A stretch of 31,515 nt of DNA from Gonium pectorale (lineage: Eukaryota > Chlorophyta > Chlorophyceae > Chlamydomonadales > Volvocaceae). Positions 19,201-31,200 of this stretch are shown here, in pieces (positions within the stretch are counted from its first letter, which is position 1; each line of letters begins with the position of its first letter). The notes below the pieces were generated by a model. That model was not told where the DNA came from. It ran no database searches and was given only the letters and a program-made list of their open reading frames with translations. Location: NCBI GenBank assembly GCA_001584585.1, contig LSYV01000069.1:298358-329872 (forward strand), in the 5' to 3' direction. Both the position numbers and the translations under genes were made by a program.

Positions 19201-22200
19201 CGATGCGCCAGCAGCGCACGCTGGCCGTTGCGGCACCGGCCTGCGCCGGCACCTCGCCCCTGGCGCTCCAGGCGTCGCTGCTCTGGCACCTCTCGCCCGG
19301 CGCTGGCGGCTCGCTCCGGCCCACGCCGGGGCACCGGCTGGTGATGGTGGTGGAGGACCTGAACGCCGCGGCGGTGGGCGGCCACCACGAGGGGCGCTAC
19401 GCCGGCGAGCTGACGGCCGCGGCGCAGGAGGCCGGCGGCGGCGAGGCCGCAGCGGCGGCGGTGGCAGGCGGGGGCCCCGCGGCGACGGCCGGCTGCGAGG
19501 TGGAGGTGCAGAGCCCCGCGCTGGAGTGGATTCGCCATGTGGTGGACTTGAGGGCCGTGCGCGACACAGTCTCCGGCCTCAAGTGAGTGGCGACCGCTCT
19601 CCAGCAGGATCCTGCTTGCCTGGCCATCCATGGCAGCACTTACTTTGCATGACCTTGATCAGCATTCCTTACATTGGCATCCGCTTGGTCCTAGTCCCCC
19701 ACCCATGCCCATCTCGGCGTGGACGCTTTTCCAAGGACCCCGCCCCCGGCCGCCCACGCAGGCTCAATGTACGCGGAACGCACCTTGCCTTCACCTCCAC
19801 CCCCAACGCCCTACTCACGGGCGCCGAGCAGGTCAGCGGCCGGCTCTGGCGGCACCTCATCCCCGTGCACGTCGACGCGGCGGCGCGCTCCTCCGCCGAC
19901 TTTGCCAACGAGCGCCCGCAGTCCACTTCGCTCGCCACCATTTTCAGCCGGCCCGCCGTCATGCTGGCGCACGCGCAGCACACCGTCGCGCACCTTGCAG
20001 CGTGCGGCGTGCCGGATCTAGGCTCGATGCCTCCGCAGGCTGTCGCCGCTGTGCTGGCGGCGACGCTGGAGGGCGTGGCGCGCAACGTGGCGGCCATCAC
20101 GCACGCCGGCATAACGCCCGGCCTCTGGCACTTTGACACCGCGGCCGTGAGCGGGGTGGTGCAGCGGCTGTGCGGCGCGGTCACGGCAGCCTACGGCAGG
20201 GCCTCTCTGGCAGGCGGCGGTGCCGCCGAGACGGCGGATCTGCAGGTCCGGCCGGCGGAAGGACCGTGCAAGTGGGGCCTGCGGGAGGTGCTGCAGCGCC
20301 TGGCGTTTGAAGTGGGCCGGTCAGCGCTGGGCCACCTGCCCGACGGCGCGTCCCGCGAGACGCTGGCCAAGTTGCTGCTGCAGACCATGGGGAAACACCT
20401 TGGGGCGCTCGCGTCTGGCCGCATGGACGCAGCAGTAGCGGCGGCGAAGGACGTCCTTGCCGCGCCGCTGCTGACGCCCCCGGGCGCCGCAGGCAGCACA
20501 GCCGTGACCACCACCACCGCTTCCGGGGCCGCACAGCCCGTGCCAGGCACACCGCCGCCGCGGCCCGAGGGCGAGGCGATGGCGTCGCTGTCCTCTTGGG
20601 CCGACTACTCGGCGCGCGGCACCAGCGACGTGACGCCCCTGCGCGTCGCCCTGGCGGGCCGCATCCCGCCGCGCGAGATTGATCTGCTACTGTCGGCGCT
20701 GGTGGGCGCGTTGCCGCCCCACGACGAGATAGAGGAAGACGAGGAGGAGGACAGCGAGGGCCAGAGCGAGGAGCGGCCGCCCAGCGCGTGGATGATCGAC
20801 CAGGGCGGCGCGCTGCGCTCCGCGTCCTGCCGGCTTATGAACACGGGCCCCAGCGACGGCCCCAGCGCAGCCTCCGTGGTGAAGGCCGCGGCCGGCGGCC
20901 CACGGGGACTGGTCGCGGCGGTGCTGTCCCACAGCGCCGCGGCTGGCGCGACCGCGCCGGCGCCCGGGTCCGCCGTGTGGATAGTGGAAAAGCCACTGGG
21001 CCTGCCCCACTTATTGCAGCGTGTGCGGGCGCTGCTGGCGCTGCGTTTGCGTGAGCCAGGCGGCGGCGGCCGGGGCGCGTTCCGCGCGGGTGACAGCGGC
21101 GAGCTGATGCACACGCAGCACACTATACGCGGCATGCTCGGCCTCGGCGGCGGGGGCGGGGGCGGCAGCCGGGACGGCCTTGGCACGGCCGGCTCAGAGC
21201 CGCTGTCCTCCATTATGGTAGACGCTGCGGCAGAGGCGCAGCAGTGCAACCTGGGGCCGCTCGCGCTGGCGCTGTTGGAGGACGCAGTGGGGCACTGGGG
21301 CTACTGCGAGATGGTGCGCCCGGCCGCAGCTGCGCTGTACGGCGGGTACTTTAGCGGCGGCCACGTGGTGCTGGTGGGCGGCAACACGCCCATGCTGGAG
21401 CAGACGGCCAGCCTTGCGGCGCTGGCGGCGGGGGCGCACCTGGTGCGCGTCGACCGCCCCGCCGTGCCGAGGCCCAACGGCGGCACCGCCACGGCGCCCC
21501 CCGACCGCTTCGGCACCCGCCAGATGCTGCTGCAGCAGCTCATACAGGTTCTGCAGACGATTGCGGCCACGACGGGCAGCGGCGGCGCGCCGGTGCCGTA
21601 CTCGCAGGAGATGGCGGTGCTGGCAGGCGGCTTTGCAGTGCCCGGCGGGGTGGCGGTCCCCGCAGGGGATACGGATGCCGCGGCATTGGTGAGCGGGCCG
21701 GCGCTAGCGGCCCATCCGGCGGCTCATGGGAGCCACAGCGGCGGCACGAACGGCGGCACCGGTGGCTCCACCAGTGGCGGTGATGCTGCATCCTCGGCGG
21801 CTGGCACCAGCCAGGGCGGGCCCACGCTGCCGGTGGACCCGGGACTGCACGTGCTCTTGCTGACGGACGGCATACTGCAGGTACAATCATGGAATGTTTC
21901 CCAGTCATGTTGCTGTCGGTTGAAGTTGTGCCGACGCTCCGACGGGATGCTGACAGGTTGGGCTCAGCACGCCCCGTTTACGGTCCGGTTTAGCGCACCA
22001 GCCTATAACAAACAAAGCTTCACGGGCATATGCTGCTGGCGCATGGGCTGCTTTCGACGCGCCTCTCTATTTTGAGCCCCCGATCCCCGTTTTCTTCTTC
22101 TTTGCATCATTGTGACCCCAGGACGACCCCACCCTGGAGCTCCTCCAGTCGCTGTTGGTGTGCCCCTCCTCCACCGGCACGCTTTGCCGCGAGCTGCACG

Positions 22201-25200
22201 AGGGCGTGGGGCTGCCGCTGCTCAAGGGCTTGGAGCCCATCGTGCTGGAGGAGGACCTCGGCCAGATGGTCCGCACCGCCTCCGTCAGCAACGACGGCAG
22301 CGACCCGCGCCGCGCGTCGGGCTCTCAGGGCAGCAGCGCAACGCCCAACAACTGGGGCAGCCGCATGGGCCTCAGCAAGAGCCTGGTCAACCGGATGTTC
22401 GCCGTCACGCCTACCGTGCGCCGGCGGGCGGGCGGGCTGCCGTCAGAAGCCGAGGCGCCGCAGCAGCGGGCTGCCGACGGCGCGGCGCAGTCGTCCGCAT
22501 CCGGCGAAGCCGCAGGCAGCAGCGCCTCTGGAGGGCTGGCGCCAAGCCTGTCTGGCAGCGCTAACGGCAGCGCTGCTGGGGGCGGAGGCAGCTCGGCGCT
22601 GCCTCGCTCGCAGTCCCTGAGCAACCAGGCTGGGCAGTCGACCTCGCAGCTGACCACGATTCCGCCCATGCGCTCGGAGGCCGACTCGGCATCTTACGGC
22701 GCCAACCGGGCTTTGGAGCTGCGGGCCGCGGAGGTGGCGCGCGCGGAGCTGGAGTTGGGCTGCGCGGGCCGGCTGGTGCGCGGGCTGCGCTTCCTGCTGG
22801 CGCCCAGCCCCGCCACGTGGGCCCGCCTGCGCAGCCGCTTCCCGGCGCTGGGAGCGGCCCTGACGGCCATGGCCGCCGCCGACCCGACTGTCGAGGATCA
22901 GCAGGCCAGGTACGGGGCTGTACATGCCGAAACGGCATGCACTCCGTTCGCCTGTTGGCGCAACTCGCCCGCGGCTTGGTGCAATGAGGGCTGCAATTCA
23001 GCAAGGTGATCCCAAGCGGACGCCAAACTTGGTTCCCAACGCAAGTACTGTAAATACCACGGCGTTGTTTTTGCCTCTGCCACGTCCCATTCCCCTTGCA
23101 GTTGCACCGAGGCGCTTACGGCGCTGGCGCCCCACGTTGCGGACAACAGCGTCCCGCAGCACCCGCCCGAGGGCAGCGTGCCGGAGCTCTCCGACCTAAC
23201 GCGAGAAGTCGTGCCTTCCGCTGCCGCCAAGCCCGAAGCGGCGCCGCCCGACGCGTCGGGCCTCAGCCCGCGGCGCGCCGGTCCGTATCTGCCGCTGCGC
23301 GGCGCGGCACGGCGCAGAGGGCTGCGTCGCGTGGTGACGCTGTCGGAGCGGATGGCCTCGGTGGACCCCGGGCGGCCCCTCACCGGCGACGAGGAAGTGG
23401 CGGCGGCCGAGGCGCGGGCGGCGGAGGACGCCTCCCTGCTGCGGCGAGTGGGCGAAATGGCGGTGGCCATCCACGCGCAGGCGCAGGAGCTGTACCGCCA
23501 GCTGGGGTTGCTGGACGCAAGCGCCAATCTGCCGCTGTCGAAGGTATGGCTGACCAGCTACGTGCAGACATGCCCCCTGTTATTCGGGTGGCCTTGAGCC
23601 CCGCATCGCGTGATAGCGGGCCGCCTTGTGTATCCCCGCGCCCAGTCCGTACCTCTCCCGTAAGTTGCCGGCTGTTCCCTCTGCACACCGTCCAACACCC
23701 GGGAGTTCCTGGGATGCGCGGGTTAGAAATGCGCGAGTCCAGAAGCGCTCGGCGCGTGTCCCCTTCAGCTGCTCGACCCGGCCGGACCTTCCACCCCGCC
23801 ATCTCGCTCCACAGATCTCGGATCTGGTCCACACGCTGAGCCTGGTGCACAGCGCGCACCGCAAGGTGCTGCAGGCGCGCCAGGCCACGCTTCACGTGTG
23901 CCTAGCCAAGCTGGACACGCGCGAGGGGCAGCTGGCAGCGGTCCTGGCGTCCATGGACCGGCTCGACTCGTTCATGAACAAGAGCAGGGAGGTGCGCGCC
24001 TTGGTTATGGGTTGTTGAAGATAGCAGAGTCCCGCAGGAGATCTGGTGGGGGTTTGAGGCGTCGGATTCAGACGATTGATGAACCTGTATGTATTGACGT
24101 CAGCGCGTGATGGCCTTTTAGGGACTGATCTGGCATGAAGTACCAATAGCTACGCGCATCCCTGCTGCTGACCACATCCGTTGGGATGGCCTTGCTGCCG
24201 TTCCCCGCTCCAGGAGCTCAAGGCAATCGCCGGCCGGGTGGCTCACCTGGAGAAGTTCATCACTGAGACGTCCGCCGAGCTCCGGGACCAGGAAGAGAGG
24301 GCGGACGCGACACAGGCAGGCTGCGTTGCCACCCACTGTTGTTACCCGACGTTGTGCATGTGTGGTCTGCCGCTCCACTCCTCGTTTGGGTATCCCCTCT
24401 GTGTGTTTTGTCCCCGCGTCGCAGCCCCGCACCGGAACCAGTTTCGTTAGGTACACGCAAGTGTTGGTTTCTTGCAGCCAGCATCAGACAGGCTCGCTGG
24501 TAATGCGCCTTCCTCCTGCAGGTCATTGTGGACCAAGTTCATGCTGAGGTGCACGAGGACCTGGCAGCTGCAAACAAGCGCTACCGCCAGGCTATAGAGG
24601 AGGTGCGCTGCGCCCCTTTGTGCTGTACTGCGTGTGCCAAAGCTCAGGGCCCTTGTTCACTCCCGGGCGAGGTGCGCAGCTGACCTTACGCAGCACCTGT
24701 GCTCCACCTGCCCGGCCGTACAGGTTGGCGGTCTGACGGAGGTGGACCTGGCGGAGATCCGCTCCTACAATGAGCCGCACGTGCTGATCCGGCTGGTGGT
24801 GATGGCGATGTGCATCCTGTTCGATTGGCCCTCCGACTGGCGCAACGCGCAGCGGCTGCTGGGCGAGCAGAACCCCAAGCTGCTGGACCGCATCCGCCAG
24901 CTCGACCCGGCGGCGCTTACGCCGCTGCAGGCCGCCAAGCTGAACCGCCTGCTGCAAGAACCCGAGTTCAATGTCGTCAGCGTGGAGCAGGTGAGCAAAG
25001 AAAGTGTGGTCTCCACTGCCCATGGCGAAGGGCTGTGTGAAGCCCTGACCAGCGCATTGTGCATATCCAATTATAGAATATGTATAGACGGTGGAGCCTT
25101 CTGCACTACACGTTATGGCGCTTTACGCAGCCGGCCTTCCAATGCCCCTGTTGCAGGTGTCGGTGGCCGCCAAGCGCCTGGCCTGGTGGGTGCTAAGCGT

Positions 25201-28200
25201 CGCGGCGCTGCTGCGCACTCACAAGGAGTGCGACCTGAAGCTGTCGCGGATCCGCGAGGGCGAGGAGCGTCTGGCCAACACCAGCGCATACGTACGCAAG
25301 TGCGTGGGGTCAAGGGGCCCGAAGTCACGGTATCCTGAGGTGTCGCCTGCATGTTTATTTTTGGAATTTCAAGAACGTCTGGTAGCCCTTGCGTTGCTGT
25401 TGCAGTCGGAGACCGGCCTTGTTGCCAACTCTGACCCTGCCTTCCCTGCTTGGCCCGCAGGCTCCGAGGCGAGCTCAAGGCCGGCCAGGCGGAGCTGACC
25501 CGGCAGCGGAATGACAAGCACCTGCTGGAGCACCAGCTGGGCGAGGCGGCGGCACAGCTGCGCGACAGCGATCTGCAAAGGTCCAACATCACCCGCCTCT
25601 CGGAGCTTGTCAGGGTGCGCACGGCAGGGCTTGGGTCCCACACATTGAGGAGGATTGCGGTGTGCTTACAGGCCCTGCGCTTCGCGCTCATCCGCATCCG
25701 CTTCAGCGCTGGCCTTGCACCTGCAGCTCCTACCCCTGTCCATGCTCACCCGAACCCAACCCCTGTTCCACTATCAACCCACCGAAACAGGACATGCTCC
25801 CAAGTTGGCGCGCCGGCCTGGCTGCCGTGGAGGCACGGCTGCCGGCGTTGATCGGCGACGCCACGCTAGCGGTCGCTGCGGTGGTCTACCTGGGGCCCCT
25901 GGACGCCCGTGAGCGGTCGGCGGTGCTGGGCCTATGGCGCGAGCTGCTCGCGCAGCGCGGAGTGCCCGTAAGCCCGCCGCCCTTCGACTTCACTACCTTC
26001 GCCGCGGACCGGTTTGCACAGGTAGGCGGAGTCCCTGCTGCTGGGGTTGTGGCGTCGATGAGCCTCGACCTCTGCTGCCCACTAGGACCGCCGTTGCAAA
26101 ACGCGAGCGTCCGGTGCATGAGCACGCTTGCCATGTCCGCTGTGCTTGGCCTTCCCCCTAGCTCGCACTGTGCTTACCTGTCCCGTCTCTCTCTCTCCAT
26201 CCCTTTCTCCGTCCCTCCCGATCGCAGATGACGTCCATGCTGCCTGCCGACCTGCTGGCCAACACGCAGCCGCTGTGGCGGGACAACCTAGCGTTCATGG
26301 CCATGACCAGCCGGCCGCCGCTGCTGCTGGACCCGGGCCGCGAGGGTGCCAACCTGATCAAGGCCATGTTTGGCAAGGCCAACCGCCTCTTCTTCCTGCT
26401 CACAGAGGAGGGGCTGATGGACAAGGTGCGTGCCGGCGTTGTGGGCTGAGTGGCGCCCGTGCTCACCGCCCCTGCAGCGCCTGTGGCCTGACTGATGGGA
26501 GCACAATGTGGCACGGCGAGTAAAGGCATAGCCAATTCCCGGTAAGCACGAAATGCACTACGGTACCACGGTCTGCCCAACCCCGACCCAACCCCGACCC
26601 CGCCCTCCCGCCCAGGTGACGACGGCCATCCGGCAGCACAAGGCGGTCGTCGTGGACCTGTACGGCACGCCCGCGGAGGGGCCGCTGCTGGCGCGCCTGT
26701 GCAAGCGCTACGAGCAGGTCATGCGCCGCACGTTCGCCAACCTGGCCACCGAGCCGCACCACCTCTACCTGCGCATGCGCATGCCGCTGCCCTGCATGCC
26801 GCCCGCCGTGCACCAGTACACCACGCCGCTGCGCTTCGCGCTGGCCGGCCTGGAGCTGCGCGCCTCGCTGAGCCGCTGCCTGCTGGGCACGCTGGCGGCG
26901 GAGCGCGAGGCGGTGGCGCGGAAGCTGGCCGCCAAGCTCTGGGCGCACCGCGCCAAGCTGACGGCCGTGCTGGAGGACATTGCGTTCACCATTGCGCACA
27001 CCAAGGGCGTGCTGTGGGCGCACCCGGGCCTGGTCGACAGCACCGTGAGCAAGGCAGCCACGGCCGCCGCCGCGGAGGCGGAGCTGCCGCGCCTGCAGGC
27101 GGCGCTGGACGACGTGTGGGCGGCGGTGGAGCGCTGGCGGCCGCTGCTGGACGGCGCCATGCGCGTCCACGGCGTGCTGAGCGACCTGGCGCGGGCGCAC
27201 CCGGGCCGCTGCGGGGCGCTGCCGGAGGGCGTGCTGCTCTCGGCGTTCCGTGCGTCGCTGCGGCGCGGCGTGGCGGAGGTGCCGGGCGCGACGGGGCTGG
27301 TGCGGGAGCTGCAGGGCCCCACCGCACCGCCCGAGGTCACGGTCGACGAGGCGCGGCGGCGCGGCGCCAAGGCCCTCGTGTCGGTGCTGCTCTCGCGCGC
27401 GCCGAGCCGCGCCGTCAGCAGGGCCGTCAGCAGGGCCGTTAGCCGCGGCGTCAGCCGGGCGGTCAGCAGGGCGGTCAGCAGGGCGCCCTCCCGCATGGGC
27501 TCGGACCGCTCCTCTTACAACGACGATGACGATGATGACGGGCGGGATGGTGGCGACTCGGCGGTGGGCGTCGTACCTGGGGACACCCACATGGAGGGCG
27601 AGCTGCGGCGCATCGCGGCCAGCGGCGTCGGCGACATGCACACGCCGGGTGACGATCGGCTGGACTCGTTCACGTCGAGCTCTTTTGGCAACCTGCCGCC
27701 GGGCGTGGAGGCGAGTGTCAGCCGGCCCGCCACCGTCAACCGCCCCGACAGCGCCAGCTCCGCCTGGACCACATGGACGGAGAACACCAGCACCCACACC
27801 TCGCACGTGGCCGCCGCAGCGGCGGCCGCGGCGCAGCTGCTACAGGCGGCCCCGGCGGGCCCACCGCCCGCCTGCCGCATTGAGGTGCTGGGCCGCTCGG
27901 TGCTGGGCTGCATGTGGTCGCTGGTGGGGGCGGCGCTGGGACGCTGCGAGGCGGTGGTGTTCCGGATGCTGCTCGCGGTGGCGGAGGCGCAGGCGAACGG
28001 CGAGCTGGCGGCGGAGGAGGTGCAGCTGCTGCTCTACGTCTTGGGCAAGGGAGCGCCCTCGGCGCAGGGGGCTGCGGCCACAGGGCCGATGGCGGCGGTC
28101 GGTGCGGCGGCTGCCGCCGCGATGCCGGCCAAGGGCCTAGGCCTCAGCGGCACGACCCCGCCGCCTGGCGTGCCCGCCGGCGAGCCCCCGTCATCCTCCG

Positions 28201-31200
28201 CAGCCAGTTCTACGCGCCCTGGCACCGCGTCCTCGTCCTTCGCCGACCCCTCCACCCAGGCCGCCATCACGCAGGCCATCTCACAGGCGCCGGCCGCTGG
28301 GCTGCCGGAGCCCGATGGCAGCGGTGACGCAGGGCCGGGGGCGGCAGCAGCACAGGCGGGCGCTTCCTGGCCGTCAGCGGCAGCGCTGGCGGACCTGCGC
28401 TGGCTGGAGGGCTGCAGCGTGGTGGAGGACCTGCGCGGCCTCGCGTCCGCAGTGGCGGCGGCGCCGCGAGCCTGGCACGCGGTGCTGACGGCCGCCGCTG
28501 CTCCGCCGGGCTGCCGGCCGGATGTGCGTGCGGCGGCCTCTCACAGCGGCCTCACACAGCTGCCGGAGCGGTGGCGAGAGCTACTGCTCCAAAAGCCCGT
28601 CTACCAGGCAAGCCGTTTCAGCCCTAGTGCTCTTTGCCATGAGATGTTGGTGTCGGCAAGTATTTTACTACTCCACGCATGCGGTCTGACCTATCGGTTC
28701 ATTCTTGGTTCACCCGCCCCACAGGTCCTGCTGGCGGCCCTGCTTGTGCCCGATGCGCTCTCGGCGGCCGCTGAGGCCTACTCGGCCTCCGTGCTGGGCC
28801 CCGCCGGAGCAGCCTCCACCGACGCCACGCCCGCCGAGCGACTGCTCTCCGTCATCATGACCTCGCCGCCCGGCTCGCCAATCCTGCTGGCCACGCAGCC
28901 GGGCATGGACCCCGTGGCGGTGGCGCACCAGGCGCAGGCGCTGGCGGCCGCGCAGCGGCTGCCGGTGGAGCCGCACCGCGACGCGGCCTGGGGCAGCGTC
29001 AACCTGGTGCTGCGCTTCGTGCAGACCGACGCGGCGTCGGTCCGCGAGCTGCGCGCGTCGCTGCTGCGCGCCGCGCGCGCGGGCTCCTGGCTGCTGCTGG
29101 TGGGCTGCCACGTCAGCCCCGCCGCCGTGGCGGCGCTGCTGGAGCAGCTCAACGCGCGCGAGCACACCATCCGCGGCCCCGAGGTCACCTTCCGCCTGCT
29201 GCTGGCGCTGCCCGAGCCCGCGCTGCCGCGCCTGCACCCCAACGTGCTGCACCAGTGCGTGCGCGCGGCCGTGCAGCCGCCCGCCAGCCTGCGCGGCGCG
29301 GTGGCGGCCGCCATGCAGCAGCTGGCTCACCACTCATCGCGCCGCTTCGCGGCCGTGTTTGGCGCGCGCGGCGGCTCCGACATCGAGCTCGCCAACCACG
29401 CGCTGGCCACGGCGCTACTGGTGGGCGGGCTGAACCGGGTGCTGCAGGCCGGCGCACTGCCGGCCGTGGCGGCGCCGCTGGGCGTGTGGGACTTGCTCGC
29501 CGCCATGCGCTTGGTGCGGCAGGCCGTGGGCGAGGCGCGCGCGGTGGACGACATGTCGGCGCTCGACTACCCGCGCCTGCACGACCTGCTGGCTGCAGAG
29601 GTGCTGCTGCCCGCGCTGCCCGCCGCGCGGCTGGGGCGCTTCACGGGTTGGGCGGCGCAGCGGCTGCTGGCGCCAGGCATCCTGTCGCTGTCGTACCCCG
29701 TGTACGGCCTCGTCGACCCCGACGCCGAGCCGGGCAGCGAGCTGGCAGCGAGCATGCCGCTCAATGCGCGGCTGCCGGCGGTGCTGGACTTCCTGGGACA
29801 GCTGTACGGGGTGGAGACGGCGCTGGGCGCGCCCGCCGCCGCCTCACATGCCTCCCGCCAGGCTGCCGAGTCGCTAGCGGCGGCCGTGGCACTGCACCGC
29901 CTGGCGGGCTCGCCGGGGCCGCTGGCGCCCGCGCGCGTGGCGCTGCTCCCCGAGGAGCACCCCGAGGTGGCGCCGCTGGCGGTGTCGGTGGCGGCGGCGG
30001 AGAGGGCGCTGGCGGCTGCGGAGAGGGCCAGCCGGGCGGGTTGGCCGCTGAGGTGGCGCGGCGGCGGCGGCACGCGGCAGGGATCGCGCCAGGGGCCGGG
30101 TCTGGGCGGGCTGGGGGGCTCAGTGCCTGGCGGCGTTGCCTCGTCGGCGAGCGCCTCGGGCACTGTGCCGGGCAGCGCCCAGGGCGGCCCGCAGGTGCTG
30201 GTCGTGGATGCGGCCGGGGACGGCAGCGTGCCCCCGTCCGGCCCCACCACGCCGCTGCAGCAGTTGCGCCTCGGCCTGGGCTCACGGCAGGCGCTGCCGT
30301 CGCCGCAGCCGCAGCCACTAACACCAGTGGCGGAGGAGCACTCCGCGTCGCAGCCTCAACAGTCCCCGGAGCCCGCAACACCGCGGGGTGGCGCTGCAGC
30401 CAGCGCCGCAGCAGCCTTGGGCACGCCGCGCGCAGCGGCGACGCCACATCAGAGCAGCAGCGTCGCCGCCAGCCCGCTGCCCTCCCGCCTGGCGGCCCTG
30501 CAGCCCCGGCCCGGCAGCTCCTCCGGCATGCTGGCGCTGGCGGCGGCGCTGCCCGGCAGCCACGCCGGCAGCCCGCTGCCGCTGCAGCAGCAGCTGACAG
30601 CCATCTTCACGGGCGGCATCACGGTGGCTCCCTGGCGCGGCGCCTTCGCCTGGGACTCGCGGCCCGGTACCACCACCAGCGCCACCATCATGACGCCGTC
30701 ACGCTTCGCGCCCACCGGTCCCGCAGCCACCGCCATGAGGCTCGGCAGCGCGCCACGGTTCAGCGCCATGGGCAGCGGCGCTGACCCCAGCTCCGGCACT
30801 GGCGGCGCACTGGCGGCCCTGCTAACGTCGGTGGCGCCCGGCCCTGCGGCCGAGCTGGCGCTGTTGGACGCGTGGGCCGCCGCGGCGCTGGCTCCGCTGC
30901 GAGACACCCTGCGGCGGCTGGAGGCGCTGCTGCGGGCGCTGCTGGCGGGGCTTGAGTCGCGTCTGGCTGCAACCGAGACAGCCGCTGGCGGCGGCGCCCC
31001 CGCCGGCGGCGGCGGCGGAGGTGCAGGTGCAGGCGGTCTGGGTGCCTCGCCCGCGCCGGCTGCAGGCAAAGCGTCAAGCGCGGCCGCGGCGGCAGCGGCG
31101 GCGGCTGCGCTGGCCGGGCGGAGCCATCCGACGCTCTCGTCCAACCTGATGGCGCTGTTTGCGGAGCTCTGGGCCGCCGAGGCTCGGGTGCTGCTGGCGG

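Noticed and set aside
18887..22075. A 1,062-codon open frame on the plus strand
   Set aside because: It is a composite: up to about 19582 it is the wrong frame of exon 25 (Arg/Gly/His-rich shadow), then it crosses intron 25 and only from 19762 to 21880 coincides with the real exon 26 frame.
26577..26610. CCCAACCCCGAC repeats resembling a telomere or satellite unit
   Set aside because: Only two to three imperfect units, placed just before the CCCAG acceptor of exon 37, where they serve as a pyrimidine-rich tract.
29255..30784. A 509-codon plus-strand frame rich in Arg and Gly
   Set aside because: It is an out-of-frame shadow of dynein exon 38, whose correct frame shows AAA6 and C-terminal domain matches.
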